Source of the DNA: a bacterium
GTDB lineage: Bacteria; ARS69
Direction of reading: 5' to 3'
Assembly: GCA_025774805.1 (NCBI GenBank)
Contig: JALGZR010000004.1
Span: 60,903-124,902, forward strand
Length of the DNA: 64,000 nt
The position numbers and the translations under genes were made by a program. Positions 25,820 through 34,370 of the stretch are shown piece after piece (the first letter of the stretch is position 1; each line of letters opens with the position of its first letter). Under the pieces are notes generated by a model. The model was not told the origin of the DNA. It worked only from the letters and a program-made list of their open reading frames with translations, and did not search any database.

Positions 25820-27316
25820 CTAGAGGTCGTAGAGCTCGCCGTACTTCGCGTTCACGTACTCCACGAACGGCCGGGGCGAAGGCTTCGCGCCCGTCGCCCG
25901 ACGAATCAGATCCGCCGCCGGATACATCCGGCCCCACCGATGGATCTTTTTGCGCAGCCAGTCCCGAAGCGGGACGAGATCGCCCTTCGCGATCTTGCCC
26001 TCGAGTTCGGGGAGGTCCTTCTGCGCCTTGCGATAGATCTGCGCGGAGTAGAGGTTCCCCAGGCTGTAGGTGGGGAAGTAGCCGAACAGGCCCATTCCCC
26101 AGTGGATGTCCTGCAGCACCCCCTCGGAATCCCGCCTCGGGCTGATGCCGAAAAGCTTCTTCATTTGCGCGTTCCAGAGGGCGGGAAGATCGCGGGGTCG
26201 AATTCGGCCGTTCACGAGGTCCTTTTCGATCTCGTAGCGGAGTACGATGTGCAGGTTGTAGGTGACCTCATCGGCCTCCACCCGGATGAACGACGGCATG
26301 ACCTCGTTGATCGCGAAGTGGAAGTCGTCGAGCTTCACGCCCTCGAGCTGCCGGGGGAACACCCTCTTGAGGCGGGGAAGGAAGTGCCGCCAGAAGGGAC
26401 GGCCCCGTCCCACCAGATTCTCCCACAGGCGCGACTGGGACTCGTGGACACCCAGCGAGATCGGGTTGCCGATCGGGGTCCGCGTCAGCTTGGGATCCAG
26501 TCCCTGCTCGTACAGTCCGTGGCCCGCCTCGTGGATCAAACCGAAGAGACAGGCGGGCAGGTGCTTCTCGAACACCCGGGTCGTGAGCCGGACGTCCCCC
26601 GGATCGAATCCCGTGCAGAAGGGATGCGTCGAGAGATCGATGCGGCCCTTGTCGAGCTCGAAGCCTATCGCCTCGACGACCTTGCGCCCGAACGCGAGCT
26701 GCTCGGCCTGGGGGTAGTGCCTCCGGAGGATACGGCGGTCCGGGCGGCGCTTCGATCTCCCGATCTTTCGGAGGAGAGCTGCGGTGGCCTCTCTCAATTC
26801 ACCCAGGAGCGGGTCGAGCTCCTTGACCGTGGCGCCCGGCTCGTAGACGTCGAGGAGCGCGTCGTAGGGAACGTCGCGGTACCCCACCGCGTCCGCCACC
26901 CGCCGCTTGAGGCGCACGAGCTCGGTGAGGGGCTTGACGAAGCCCGACCAACGATTCGTGCGATACGTCTTCCGCCAGGCCGCGAGGCCCCGGCTCTCGG
27001 CTATGGCCACCGCGTGCACGAGATCGGAGGGGATCTTCGCCGCCCGCCGGTGCTCCCGCCGGGCCTCCCGCGTCATGGCCTGCTCCTTCGCGGTGAGTCG
27101 GGGCAGCTTCTCCGCCTTTTTCAGGGCCGAGCGGAACTCGCGGGACACCAGTTTTTCGTGCGCCACGGACGCCAGCGTGGCGATGTGGTTGGCCCGGGCG
27201 GCGGCGCCTCCCGCCGGCAGCTGGGTCTCCTGATCCCACTCGAGAACGGAAAGCGCACGAGAGAGATCCTGAAACTCGCTCCAGCGCTCGAGAAGCGTCT
27301 TCATCTCCGCCTTCAT
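25820..27316 (-). CDS. Carboxypeptidase Taq-type metallopeptidase (M32)
   Basis: A 498-residue cytosolic zinc carboxypeptidase of normal family length. The zinc-binding HEAGH motif lies near residue 257 (LFGLIHEAGHGLYEQG), followed by the family's GVHESQSRLWENLVGR with the third ligand Glu. DPGDVRLTTR and a late VEADEVTYNLHIVLRYEIE are also typical. It removes C-terminal residues from peptides with broad specificity. The N-terminus shows SVLEWDQETQLPAGG, the conserved DQ-T-P region. ATG 27316 is chosen because GGGAGAGGG ends three bases before it; ATG 27304 is a possible later start. It is on the minus strand between repeat copy A and the rhomboid gene. Confidence 0.93.
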   Translation of the reverse strand: MKAEMKTLLERWSEFQDLSRALSVLEWDQETQLPAGGAAARANHIATLASVAHEKLVSREFRSALKKAEKLPRLTAKEQAMTREARREHRRAAKIPSDLVHAVAIAESRGLAAWRKTYRTNRWSGFVKPLTELVRLKRRVADAVGYRDVPYDALLDVYEPGATVKELDPLLGELREATAALLRKIGRSKRRPDRRILRRHYPQAEQLAFGRKVVEAIGFELDKGRIDLSTHPFCTGFDPGDVRLTTRVFEKHLPACLFGLIHEAGHGLYEQGLDPKLTRTPIGNPISLGVHESQSRLWENLVGRGRPFWRHFLPRLKRVFPRQLEGVKLDDFHFAINEVMPSFIRVEADEVTYNLHIVLRYEIEKDLVNGRIRPRDLPALWNAQMKKLFGISPRRDSEGVLQDIHWGMGLFGYFPTYSLGNLYSAQIYRKAQKDLPELEGKIAKGDLVPLRDWLRKKIHRWGRMYPAADLIRRATGAKPSPRPFVEYVNAKYGELYDL

Positions 27317-27404
27317 GATCCCTCTCCCATTCGGGGTGCGGATGGACACGGGTTTCGGGGAATGTACTGTCCGGCCCGACTCGGCTCAAGATAGGAGACG
27401 GCCG

Positions 27405-28262
27405 TCACCGGAAGAGCGGGTGCGCGAGAATCGCGCCGACGACGTTGAGGAGAAAGCCTCCGGCGGTGATCGCGACGAGGGCGAGGGCCGAGAGCGTGAT
27501 CACCCGACCCTCCGGCCGGCCGATCCCTCCCCTCAGAAGTGTGGCCATGATCCATCCCCCGAGAAACCCTCCCACGTGGGCCGCGTTGTCGACCCCGGGC
27601 ATGAGGAATCCGAGCACTCCCAGGAGGATCGCCCACTGCCAGACCTGCCGCGTCATCAGGGAAGCGCCGAAGACCCTTCCGTAGACGATGAGGGCGGCCA
27701 TCAGACCGAAGATCGAGCCGGACGCGCCGACGGAGAAGTGCGGCGGTCCCACTCCCAGAATGGGAAGGAGGTCGGAGAGGAGAAATCCGACGACCCCCGC
27801 AACGGTCCAGATGAGGAAGAGGCGGGCCGGGCCGAAACCGCGCTGCAGCTCCGGGGCCAGATTCCGGACCCACATCAGGTTGAAGAGGATGTGGAGGATT
27901 CCCCCGTGGAGGTAGATCGCGGTGAGCATCGTCCACGGTCGGCCGCCGAGGAGGTCGTAGGGACTCGTGGATCCGAGAATGGCGAGCGACCGCCCGCTCG
28001 GGGAGAGGATGCCGAAGATCCCTCCGGAGAACCGCAGCGCCGCCCCCGGATCGAGGAGAAGGGCGACGACGTAGAGCCCGAGGCAAACCCTCGGGATCGC
28101 GGACAGCGGATCGAGCCTTCCCCCGAACGCTCGCGTCAGGGCCGGGCCGAACCCGTAGAAGCCGGGCCGGCGCGCCCCACAGTGCGGACAGCTCTCCGCC
28201 GACACCGAGATGAGCTTACGACAGTCGGGGCAGAGCATGGATCCCCGGGTCTGACGGGGCAT
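27405..28262 (-). CDS. Rhomboid family intramembrane serine protease with N-terminal zinc ribbon
   Basis: A 285-residue protein. Residues about 10-30 form a zinc-ribbon-like CPDC...CPHCG pair, probably cytoplasmic. The rest has six or seven membrane segments with the rhomboid signatures: GGILHILFNLMWVRNL (His-Asn region), GASGSIFGLMAALIVYG (catalytic Ser in G-x-S-G, near residue 180) and NAAHVGGFLGGW (catalytic His). The Ser-His dyad is therefore intact. Rhomboids cut transmembrane substrates near the membrane face; no substrate is evident. ATG 28262 follows GGAGG by four bases. Longer upstream starts lack a ribosome site and read through GC-rich sequence. Confidence 0.93.
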   Translation of the reverse strand: MPRQTRGSMLCPDCRKLISVSAESCPHCGARRPGFYGFGPALTRAFGGRLDPLSAIPRVCLGLYVVALLLDPGAALRFSGGIFGILSPSGRSLAILGSTSPYDLLGGRPWTMLTAIYLHGGILHILFNLMWVRNLAPELQRGFGPARLFLIWTVAGVVGFLLSDLLPILGVGPPHFSVGASGSIFGLMAALIVYGRVFGASLMTRQVWQWAILLGVLGFLMPGVDNAAHVGGFLGGWIMATLLRGGIGRPEGRVITLSALALVAITAGGFLLNVVGAILAHPLFR

Positions 28263-28597
28263 GAGTCCTCCGGAGCACGCGTGCGGGGTCGATTCGGTCC
28301 GTCGCGGGACGCGTCGGGACATGACACCACGACCTGCCGCCGTCCCGTCAAGGGCGTAAGCAGAAAAAGCGCCGCGCTCCGGCCCTGGCCGGCACGACTC
28401 ACCGGCCTCCGCTGCGGCGGCCGCTCGACCCACCGGCGGGCCCGGACGGAGGCCTGCCACGCGGGCCCGGGACGAAGGGGCCGCCCGGCCGGTCCACGCT
28501 TGTTCGATGCGGGTCTTCATCCTATCCTCTTCTCTCTGCTCGCCCCGACGTGCGTTCTCATCGCCCCCCCGTTCGGACTCCCCCGAGGAAAGGGCCC
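28263..28597. other. Divergent intergenic region with a decayed repeat arm
   Basis: A 335-base region between the rhomboid and M42 peptidase genes with no convincing gene. At 28398-28427 CTCACCGGCCTCCGCTGCGG and the bases after it match 26 of 30 positions of the inner right arm of repeat copy C in reverse orientation, so this is probably a decayed repeat. A promoter candidate for the M42 gene lies at 28500-28528. Confidence 0.55.
28500..28528 (+). promoter_or_regulatory. Putative sigma70-type promoter of the M42 peptidase/DUF1684 pair
   Basis: TTGTTC (28500-28505) and TATCCT (28523-28528) are spaced by exactly 17 bases, in the least GC-rich part of the gap. Predicted transcription start is near 28535, leaving a leader of about 60 bases with GAGGAAAGGG before the ATG. 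Confidence 0.45.
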
Positions 28598-29662
28598 ATG
28601 CGCAAGGAATCCAAGGACTTCCTCGTCCGGCTGCTCAACGTCCCCGCTCCCAGCAACTTCGAGATGCCCGCTCAACGGATCTGGCGCGGGTACGTGGAGC
28701 CCCACGCGGATCGCGTAGACTGCGACGTCTACGGAAACCACACCGCGGTTCTCGAAGGGAAGGATGACATCTCCGTAATGGTCGTCGGGCACGCCGACGA
28801 GATCGGGCTCATCGTGCGTCGGATCGATTCCGACGGGATGATCTGGTTCGGGAAGATCGGCGGGGTGGATCCCGCGGTGTTGGCGGCGAGTCGCGTGCGC
28901 ATCCTCGCAAAGGGAGGGGAGGTCCCGGGCGTGATCGGCGTGCCGGCCATCCACCTGCAGACTCCGGGCGAACCGGCGAAGAAGCTGAAGCTCTCCGATC
29001 TGTGCATCGACATCGGCGCGAAGGACAAGAAAACGGCTTCGAGGTGGGTCGCGGTCGGCGATCCCGTGGTCTTCGGAGAGGACTTCCGAGAGCTCGGGGG
29101 CGGATTCGCGAGTCACCGGTGCTTCGACAACCGGATGGGGTGTTTCATCGTCGCGGAGATGCTGCGCCAGCTCCGGCGGGAACGCCGGCGCCGCGCGACC
29201 GTCTACGGCGTCTCCTCGGTGCAGGAGGAGACCGGGGTCTGGGGTGCGGGACTCGTGGCCGAGCGCTACCTGCCCACGCTGGCCGTCGCCGTCGACGTGA
29301 CCCACGACACGTCCACGCCCGGCATCTCCAAGACCGCGCAGCCCGAGATCGTCTGCGGAAAGGGACCGGCGATCTATCGGGGCATCCGGGGCAGCCGCGT
29401 GTTGAGCGAGCTCCTCGAGAAGACGGCGCGGGCCGCGAAGATCCCGTTCCAGACCGAGATCGACGAGGGAAGCACCCGGACCGACGCCGATACCATCTCG
29501 TCGAGGCGGACGGGCGTACCGGTGGCGAACGTCTCGGTCGCCTGCCGCTACATGCACACCCCCTGTGAAGTGATCCATCTCGAAGACCTCGTGAAGGCGG
29601 CGAACCTGCTGACGAAGTTCGTTCTCCGATTGAGCGACCGCCTCGATCTGACGCCTCGATGA
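28598..29662 (+). CDS. M42 family aminopeptidase (first paralogue)
   Basis: A 354-residue member of the M42 glutamyl aminopeptidase/endoglucanase-like family, which forms large tetrahedral cytosolic particles trimming short peptides. Metal-site motifs are visible: VVGHADEIGLIV (first His and Asp), ASHRCFDNRMGCF (bridging Asp in FDNR), VSSVQEETGVWGA (catalytic and ligand Glu pair EE), AVAVDVTHDT (Asp ligand) and SRYMHTPCEVIHLED-like CRYMHTPCEV (last His). All five metal ligands appear kept. It is preceded by GAGGAAAGGG and ends in an ATGA overlap with the DUF1684 gene. A second, more diverged M42 protein lies at 40135. Confidence 0.93.
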   Translation: MRKESKDFLVRLLNVPAPSNFEMPAQRIWRGYVEPHADRVDCDVYGNHTAVLEGKDDISVMVVGHADEIGLIVRRIDSDGMIWFGKIGGVDPAVLAASRVRILAKGGEVPGVIGVPAIHLQTPGEPAKKLKLSDLCIDIGAKDKKTASRWVAVGDPVVFGEDFRELGGGFASHRCFDNRMGCFIVAEMLRQLRRERRRRATVYGVSSVQEETGVWGAGLVAERYLPTLAVAVDVTHDTSTPGISKTAQPEIVCGKGPAIYRGIRGSRVLSELLEKTARAAKIPFQTEIDEGSTRTDADTISSRRTGVPVANVSVACRYMHTPCEVIHLEDLVKAANLLTKFVLRLSDRLDLTPR

Positions 29663-30573
29663 AGGGACTGAAGGCTCTCCTCCCGCGGTTCCTCGCGGTG
29701 GCGCTCTCGACGGGCGCCGCAGTCGCGATCGCCGGGTCCCCGGCCGCGAAGTCGGAGTTCTGGGCGGCGCGGGAGGCCGCCTACCGAGCGAGCCCTCGAG
29801 GCCCCTTCACCGCGATTCGGGCGGACTATCTCCGGTGGACCGAGGCGCTCCACCTCTACGTCGCGGGCGATTCCCTCGTCACGGATCCGGGCGCGGGCCG
29901 CCAGCGGGGGGCGGCGGCGACGATCCGTTTCGCAAAGGCCGGGTTCGCGATCTCTCCGGTGGACGAGAAGGGATACCGCTACCCGACCCGGGCCGGGATT
30001 CCGATCACCGGTCTCGAGTTCGTAGGCAAATCCGCCGGAGACGAACAGGACTACCGGATCGGGAGGTTCCGTCTCTCCTTCGGCCTTCAGGGAGAAGAGC
30101 TCGGCCGCGTGCTCGCGTACGATCCCGATCTCCTCGCGGAGCGTTTCCACGGGTTCGTCACGTTTCCCGACAGCGACGACTGGCGCGTGGAGGCGCGCGT
30201 CACCGAGGCATCGCAGGACACTCTCAACCTGGGAACCACGAGGGGGCTCGAGAAGCCGTTCATCCGGGCGGCTCGACTTGAGTTCGAGGTGGGGGGGAAG
30301 GCCTGCGCCCTCACCGGGTTCCGCTCTCCGGGAGAGACGGAGGGAGCGCTCTTCGTGCCGTTCACGGACGCCACCTCGGGCGAGGCATCGTACGGGGTGG
30401 GTCGGTATCTACGCGTGATGCCCTCGCCCGACGGCTCGGCGCAAATCGACTTCAACCGCGCGACGAATCCCTGGTGTGCCTACTCCCCCTTCTACAACTG
30501 CGTCCTTCCACCGGAGGAGAATCGGCTCGAGGTGGCGATCCGCGCGGGGGAGCGGACCCCGGAAGGGCACTGA
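29659..30573 (+). CDS. DUF1684 family secreted protein
   Basis: A 304-residue protein with a signal peptide (MKGLKALLPRFLAVALSTGA, cleavage near AIAG-S). The C-terminal half carries the DUF1684 hallmark: SYGVGRYLRV, then IDFNRATNPWCAYSPFYNCV and LPPEENRLEVAIRAGER. This pattern (D-F-N-R-A-x-N-P-x-C-A-Y, with a second Cys) is strongly conserved in the family, but its function is not known. A catalytic role for the Asp/Asn/Cys cluster has not been shown. Its ATG overlaps the stop of the M42 peptidase (ATGA), so the two are co-translated. It converges with the HhH membrane protein seven bases downstream. Confidence 0.88.
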   Translation: MKGLKALLPRFLAVALSTGAAVAIAGSPAAKSEFWAAREAAYRASPRGPFTAIRADYLRWTEALHLYVAGDSLVTDPGAGRQRGAAATIRFAKAGFAISPVDEKGYRYPTRAGIPITGLEFVGKSAGDEQDYRIGRFRLSFGLQGEELGRVLAYDPDLLAERFHGFVTFPDSDDWRVEARVTEASQDTLNLGTTRGLEKPFIRAARLEFEVGGKACALTGFRSPGETEGALFVPFTDATSGEASYGVGRYLRVMPSPDGSAQIDFNRATNPWCAYSPFYNCVLPPEENRLEVAIRAGERTPEGH

Positions 30574-30579
30574 CCTCCG

Positions 30580-32709
30580 CTACCGGATCCGTTCCCGGGC
30601 CGCCTCGATCCAGGTCTCGACCCGTCGCGGGCGGGGCCGCCACCCCGACTCCTCTCTCGCCGCCAGGGCGGCCACGAGCTCGTCGCGCTCCCTCGCCGCC
30701 AGATCCTCGACGCTGCGCACCCCCACGTCGTCGAGACGCTGCGCGTTCGTCGTGCCGATCCCGCGCAGAAGGACGAGCCGGCAGCGCCGGTCGAGCCCCT
30801 CAAGCAGGGCGGCGCTGCTCGCGCCCGGCATGTACAGCGATCCATCCTCGATGAGCTCCATGAGCCCCCGGATGGTCTCGCCTCCGCGCGGTCGCGCGAA
30901 GGCGGCCACTCCGTCCGGGATGCCGGGCACGTTCTCGGGTCGGGGAGTGAACGAGTCGATCGTCCATCGATCCATTCCCTCGAGGACGAGTGCCGAGAAC
31001 ACGGCCGCAGCGACGACGATGCCGGCACGAACCCGCGAGGGAACGCTTCGCTCGACGCGGATCGACTCGATCTCCGTCGCCGCCTCCTCCTCGGATCCGT
31101 CCGTGTCGTCCTCGGAAGCGGCCGTCTCACTCTCGGATCCGCCCGTGTCGTCCTCGGAAGCGTCCGTGTCTTCCTCGGCTTCGGTCGGCGCGGATCGGGC
31201 CGGGTGCTCCGCCACCTCCCAGTCGGGGAGGACCCCGATGCGCACGAGCGCCTTCGCGAGACTCCAGCAGCTCAGGGCGAACGGGGCGAACCCGAGAAAT
31301 CCGAGCAGTGGCATCTCGAAGAGCTTGAGCATTCCGACGCCGGGCACGGTGTAAACCCACCGGCCCCCCGCGAGGAAGTTCATCGCCTCCCAGAAGAGGC
31401 CGCACCCCATTCCGGCCACGAGAAGGCGAGCGACCCTCCCCGGTCGACCTTCGGCGACCTCCCGAAGAAGAGAGGAGCCGCCCGATCGGAGGAGCCAGGG
31501 CTCCAGGGCGAGAAGAGGCACGGCCCAGACCAGAGGAAAGAACCACGACGGGAGCACGAGGGTGAGCAGACCCGCGACCGCGGCCGTGATCCAGAGCCCG
31601 ATCCCCAGGCGCGGTCCCGTGGAGAAAGGACGGGAGCGCAGCCGGCCGAAGACTCCCCGCGCCGCAAGGAGCTCCTCGAGGAAGAAGACTCCGGGCAGGA
31701 CCGTGGAAAAGGAGAGAACCACGCCGATGCGTCGGGCGAGGAGGCCATCGGGAACGCCGACGTAGTACCAGTTCTCGAGTCGGAAGTTCCAGAGCTCGAA
31801 GAGAAGCCAGACCGGAACCGAAGCCGCGAGAAGCGCTCCGATCGCCCCGGCCCGGCCCGAGAGGATCGAGTGAGCGGGAGAGCGGCGCGCCGTGCCCCAG
31901 TTCACCAGGGCGAGGAAGGGGAACCAGGCGAAGAGGTACTGCCACGTCCGGAATGGCTCCGCCTTCAGAACGGAGAGCACCGTTCCCGCGATTCCGACGG
32001 CGACCGCCGCGGCGAGCCCGACGAAAGCGGGGTCCACCCGGGAGGCGGGGCGGAGTCCCGTACGCGGTAGGGATGCCGCCGCGGGAGGGAGCCCGCTCCT
32101 GCCCCTCGCTCTCCCGCGCGCCCGCCGGGTCGAATCGTGCCGGCGCGGGGCCGCGGGGATCATCCCCGAGCCGGCGGCCAGCGCAGCATCCCAGTCGGCG
32201 ACCCGGAGCATCTCCCGGAGCTCCTTGCGGGGGTCCTCCTCCCCTCCGTCCGGGGCCTCGTCTTCCGTATCCTCCGCGACGTCGGGGCCGCCCTTCCCCT
32301 CCTCCTCCGGTCCCGCATCCGAGGGCGATTCCTCTCCGTCGGCCCCCGGGGCCCCGACCTCGGGGCGAACCGGAGGAGCGGCCACCGGAATGGGATCGGA
32401 GGGCGCCATCAGCCACTGCTCCGTGGCGTCCCGGAGGATGGGGAGATCGGACGAGACGTCCTCCGACTCGGAGGGCGTCTCGGCCGCCCGGTTCACCTGC
32501 TCCAGAAACGAGTCGTCGTCGTAGCGGACGATCACCAGGCCGTCTTCGCTCGCCCCGGCGCGCCGGTCGTCCTCCTCCGGTTCGCCCCGGCTCTCCGCGG
32601 ATGAGGGCTCGTCGGGGAGCGCACTCGGCTCCTCGCCGGCCTCATCCGTGAGATCCGGGTCCGGATCCAGGGCCGAATCCCATTCGAAGAGCTCGCCCTG
32701 CCTGTCCAT
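30580..32709 (-). CDS. Large polytopic membrane protein with acidic N-terminus and helix-hairpin-helix tail
   Basis: A 709-residue protein I cannot place in a named family. Residues 1-175 are very acidic and low in complexity (Asp/Glu/Pro/Ser). Residues about 225-510 contain eight or nine hydrophobic segments, with FWEAMNFLAGGRWVYTVPGVG and LKLFEMPLLGFLGFAPFALSCW, a Trp/Phe-rich motif seen in uncharacterised membrane proteins. A second acidic Ser/Asp/Glu repeat (EDDTGGSESETAASEDDTDG) follows. After one more membrane segment, residues about 630-700 form a helix-hairpin-helix (LLRGIGTTNAQRLDDVGVRSVEDLA), normally a DNA-binding or docking unit. A Gly-rich DNA-binding-like tail on a membrane protein is odd. 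ATG 32709 follows GGAGG by about eleven bases. Confidence 0.65.
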   Translation of the reverse strand: MDRQGELFEWDSALDPDPDLTDEAGEEPSALPDEPSSAESRGEPEEDDRRAGASEDGLVIVRYDDDSFLEQVNRAAETPSESEDVSSDLPILRDATEQWLMAPSDPIPVAAPPVRPEVGAPGADGEESPSDAGPEEEGKGGPDVAEDTEDEAPDGGEEDPRKELREMLRVADWDAALAAGSGMIPAAPRRHDSTRRARGRARGRSGLPPAAASLPRTGLRPASRVDPAFVGLAAAVAVGIAGTVLSVLKAEPFRTWQYLFAWFPFLALVNWGTARRSPAHSILSGRAGAIGALLAASVPVWLLFELWNFRLENWYYVGVPDGLLARRIGVVLSFSTVLPGVFFLEELLAARGVFGRLRSRPFSTGPRLGIGLWITAAVAGLLTLVLPSWFFPLVWAVPLLALEPWLLRSGGSSLLREVAEGRPGRVARLLVAGMGCGLFWEAMNFLAGGRWVYTVPGVGMLKLFEMPLLGFLGFAPFALSCWSLAKALVRIGVLPDWEVAEHPARSAPTEAEEDTDASEDDTGGSESETAASEDDTDGSEEEAATEIESIRVERSVPSRVRAGIVVAAAVFSALVLEGMDRWTIDSFTPRPENVPGIPDGVAAFARPRGGETIRGLMELIEDGSLYMPGASSAALLEGLDRRCRLVLLRGIGTTNAQRLDDVGVRSVEDLAARERDELVAALAAREESGWRPRPRRVETWIEAARERIR

Positions 32710-32867
32710 GCCGTGCCGACCTCCTTCCGAAGCCTCCCTCGCGCCCGTCATCGACTCCGGGCGCGGCGCCCCCTGCGCGTCTCCGACGAGGACGCGCATC
32801 ACCAATAGAATCGGAAGCCCGTCCGGCGGGGTTGAACTCGCGCGCGGCGGGCTCCGCCAAAGGTCAC

Positions 32868-34370
32868 TCAGTCGAGACTTCCCGTCCGATCGGCCAGGAG
32901 ATAGGCCATCGCTGCCAGGGCCGCGATGTTCTCCCGCAGGGCAACCGGATCGATCTTGTCGACGGTGTCGGCGTCCGAGTGGTGGACGTCCCAGTAGCGC
33001 TCCATCGGATTCCGAAGCGCCAGACCGGGCACCCCCGCCTCCATGAGAGGGGAGATGTCCGCGCCCCCCCCGCCGAGACGGACCGAGTCGGCCCCCGCGG
33101 GTCGGAGGAGCGGCACGAGCTCCCGGAGCGCCTCCAGGACCCGCGCCTCGCGCGGCTCGTCCGCCTCTCCCTCCTCGTCACGCCAGACGCTCACCCCGAA
33201 GCCCCAGGGTCGCTCCACTCCTCCGTCCATCTCGATCGCCGCGTAGTGACGGTCGATCGCGTCCCCCACGGACTCCCGATACGCCTTCGCCCCGCGTCCG
33301 CCGTTCTCCTCGTTCGTCCAGAGCACGATGCGCACCGTCCTTCGGGGTCGCAGACCGAGCTCCCTCAGGATCCGGCCCGCCTCCATCGACGCGACGCAGC
33401 CGCCGCCGTTGTCCTGAGCCCCCTGCCCGACGTCCCACGAGTCGATGTGCCCGCCGATCACCACGACCTCCTCCGGCCGCTCCCGCCCGACGATCTCGCC
33501 GATCACGTTGTGCGATTCCGTGTCGGGTCGGGTGTGCGCCTCCATCTCGAGCCGGACGCGAACCTCCTCCCCCGCGGTCGTGAGCCGGGCGATCATGTCC
33601 GCATCCTCGATGGCCAGAGCCGCGGCCGGGATCCGGCGCCCGTCCTCTTTCCACGGCGCCAGGGCTCCCGTGTGCGGGGTGCGCAGGCTCCGGGGAGTGA
33701 CCGATCGCATGAGCACGGCCGCGGCCCCGTGGGCGGCGGCCCGGGCGGGGCCGTCCCAGCGGTACTCCACGGTCTCGCTGTAGGACGTGAAGGGAGCGTT
33801 GTAGAGTACGATTCGCCCGCTCACGGCTTCGTCCCCGAGGGCCGAGAGCTCGTCGAAGTCCCCGACGACCACGACCGGCGCCGTCACGCCCCCGGGGGCG
33901 GTCGCCACGCTCCTTCCGAGACCGGTCATCGCGAGCTCCGCGTGACGCGGCGCCACCAGCGTGGCGCTCTCCATCCCGCGGACCCAGTGGGGCACGGCGA
34001 CCGGCTGCCGGCGCACGTTCTCGAGCCCGTCGCGCTCCATCTGCTCGACCGCCCAGTCGACCGCCCGGGCGAGGGAGGGCGATCCCGACAGGCGGTGGCC
34101 GATCCGATCACAGAGGTGGGTGATCTTCCTCCACCCCTCGTCCGAGGACAGGGCCGCCTCGAGGATGAGCTCGACCGCCTCCTCCCGACCGAGCCCGCAT
34201 CTCTCACCGGGCTCGTTGCGAGGCCGGTGAGAGATGCGGGCCGGCTCGGGGGCAGAAGGGGGTGCGGATTCGGGCGGAGGGGACGCGGCCGCGTTGCCGG
34301 AGAGTCCGAGGGAGATCGCGATCACCGAAGCACCGGTCGCGTGGCGGACCGACTCCCAGCGCGCGATCAC
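32868..34370 (-). CDS. Secreted M28 family zinc aminopeptidase, with repeat-derived insert
   Basis: A 500-residue precursor starting at a GTG that overlaps the dsbD-like stop by one base (TAGTG). Residues 1-29 are a signal peptide. A protease-associated-type domain lies at about 140-270. The M28 catalytic domain has all expected motifs: IGGHIDSWDVGQGAQDNGGG (His, Asp ligands), WTNEENGGRGA (catalytic and ligand Glu), IEMDGG (Asp ligand) and YWDVHHSDADTVDKID (last His). It should clip N-terminal residues from peptides in the periplasm. Residues about 43-60 (PARISHRPRNEPGERCGL) are encoded by a mini-copy of the palindromic repeat, kept in frame in the linker after the signal peptide. Confidence 0.92.
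   Translation of the reverse strand: MIARWESVRHATGASVIAISLGLSGNAAASPPPESAPPSAPEPARISHRPRNEPGERCGLGREEAVELILEAALSSDEGWRKITHLCDRIGHRLSGSPSLARAVDWAVEQMERDGLENVRRQPVAVPHWVRGMESATLVAPRHAELAMTGLGRSVATAPGGVTAPVVVVGDFDELSALGDEAVSGRIVLYNAPFTSYSETVEYRWDGPARAAAHGAAAVLMRSVTPRSLRTPHTGALAPWKEDGRRIPAAALAIEDADMIARLTTAGEEVRVRLEMEAHTRPDTESHNVIGEIVGRERPEEVVVIGGHIDSWDVGQGAQDNGGGCVASMEAGRILRELGLRPRRTVRIVLWTNEENGGRGAKAYRESVGDAIDRHYAAIEMDGGVERPWGFGVSVWRDEEGEADEPREARVLEALRELVPLLRPAGADSVRLGGGGADISPLMEAGVPGLALRNPMERYWDVHHSDADTVDKIDPVALRENIAALAAMAYLLADRTGSLD
34193..34241 (-). repeat. Mini-copy of the CTAG palindromic repeat inside a coding sequence
   Basis: GCCCGCATCTCTCACCGG (34193-34210) and its exact reverse complement (34224-34241) flank GCTCGTTGCGAGG, which holds the small CTCG-TTG-CGAG hairpin found in full copies. 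The arms match the left and right arms of copy A; the middle of the element is absent. It is translated in frame within the M28 peptidase gene. Confidence 0.85.
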
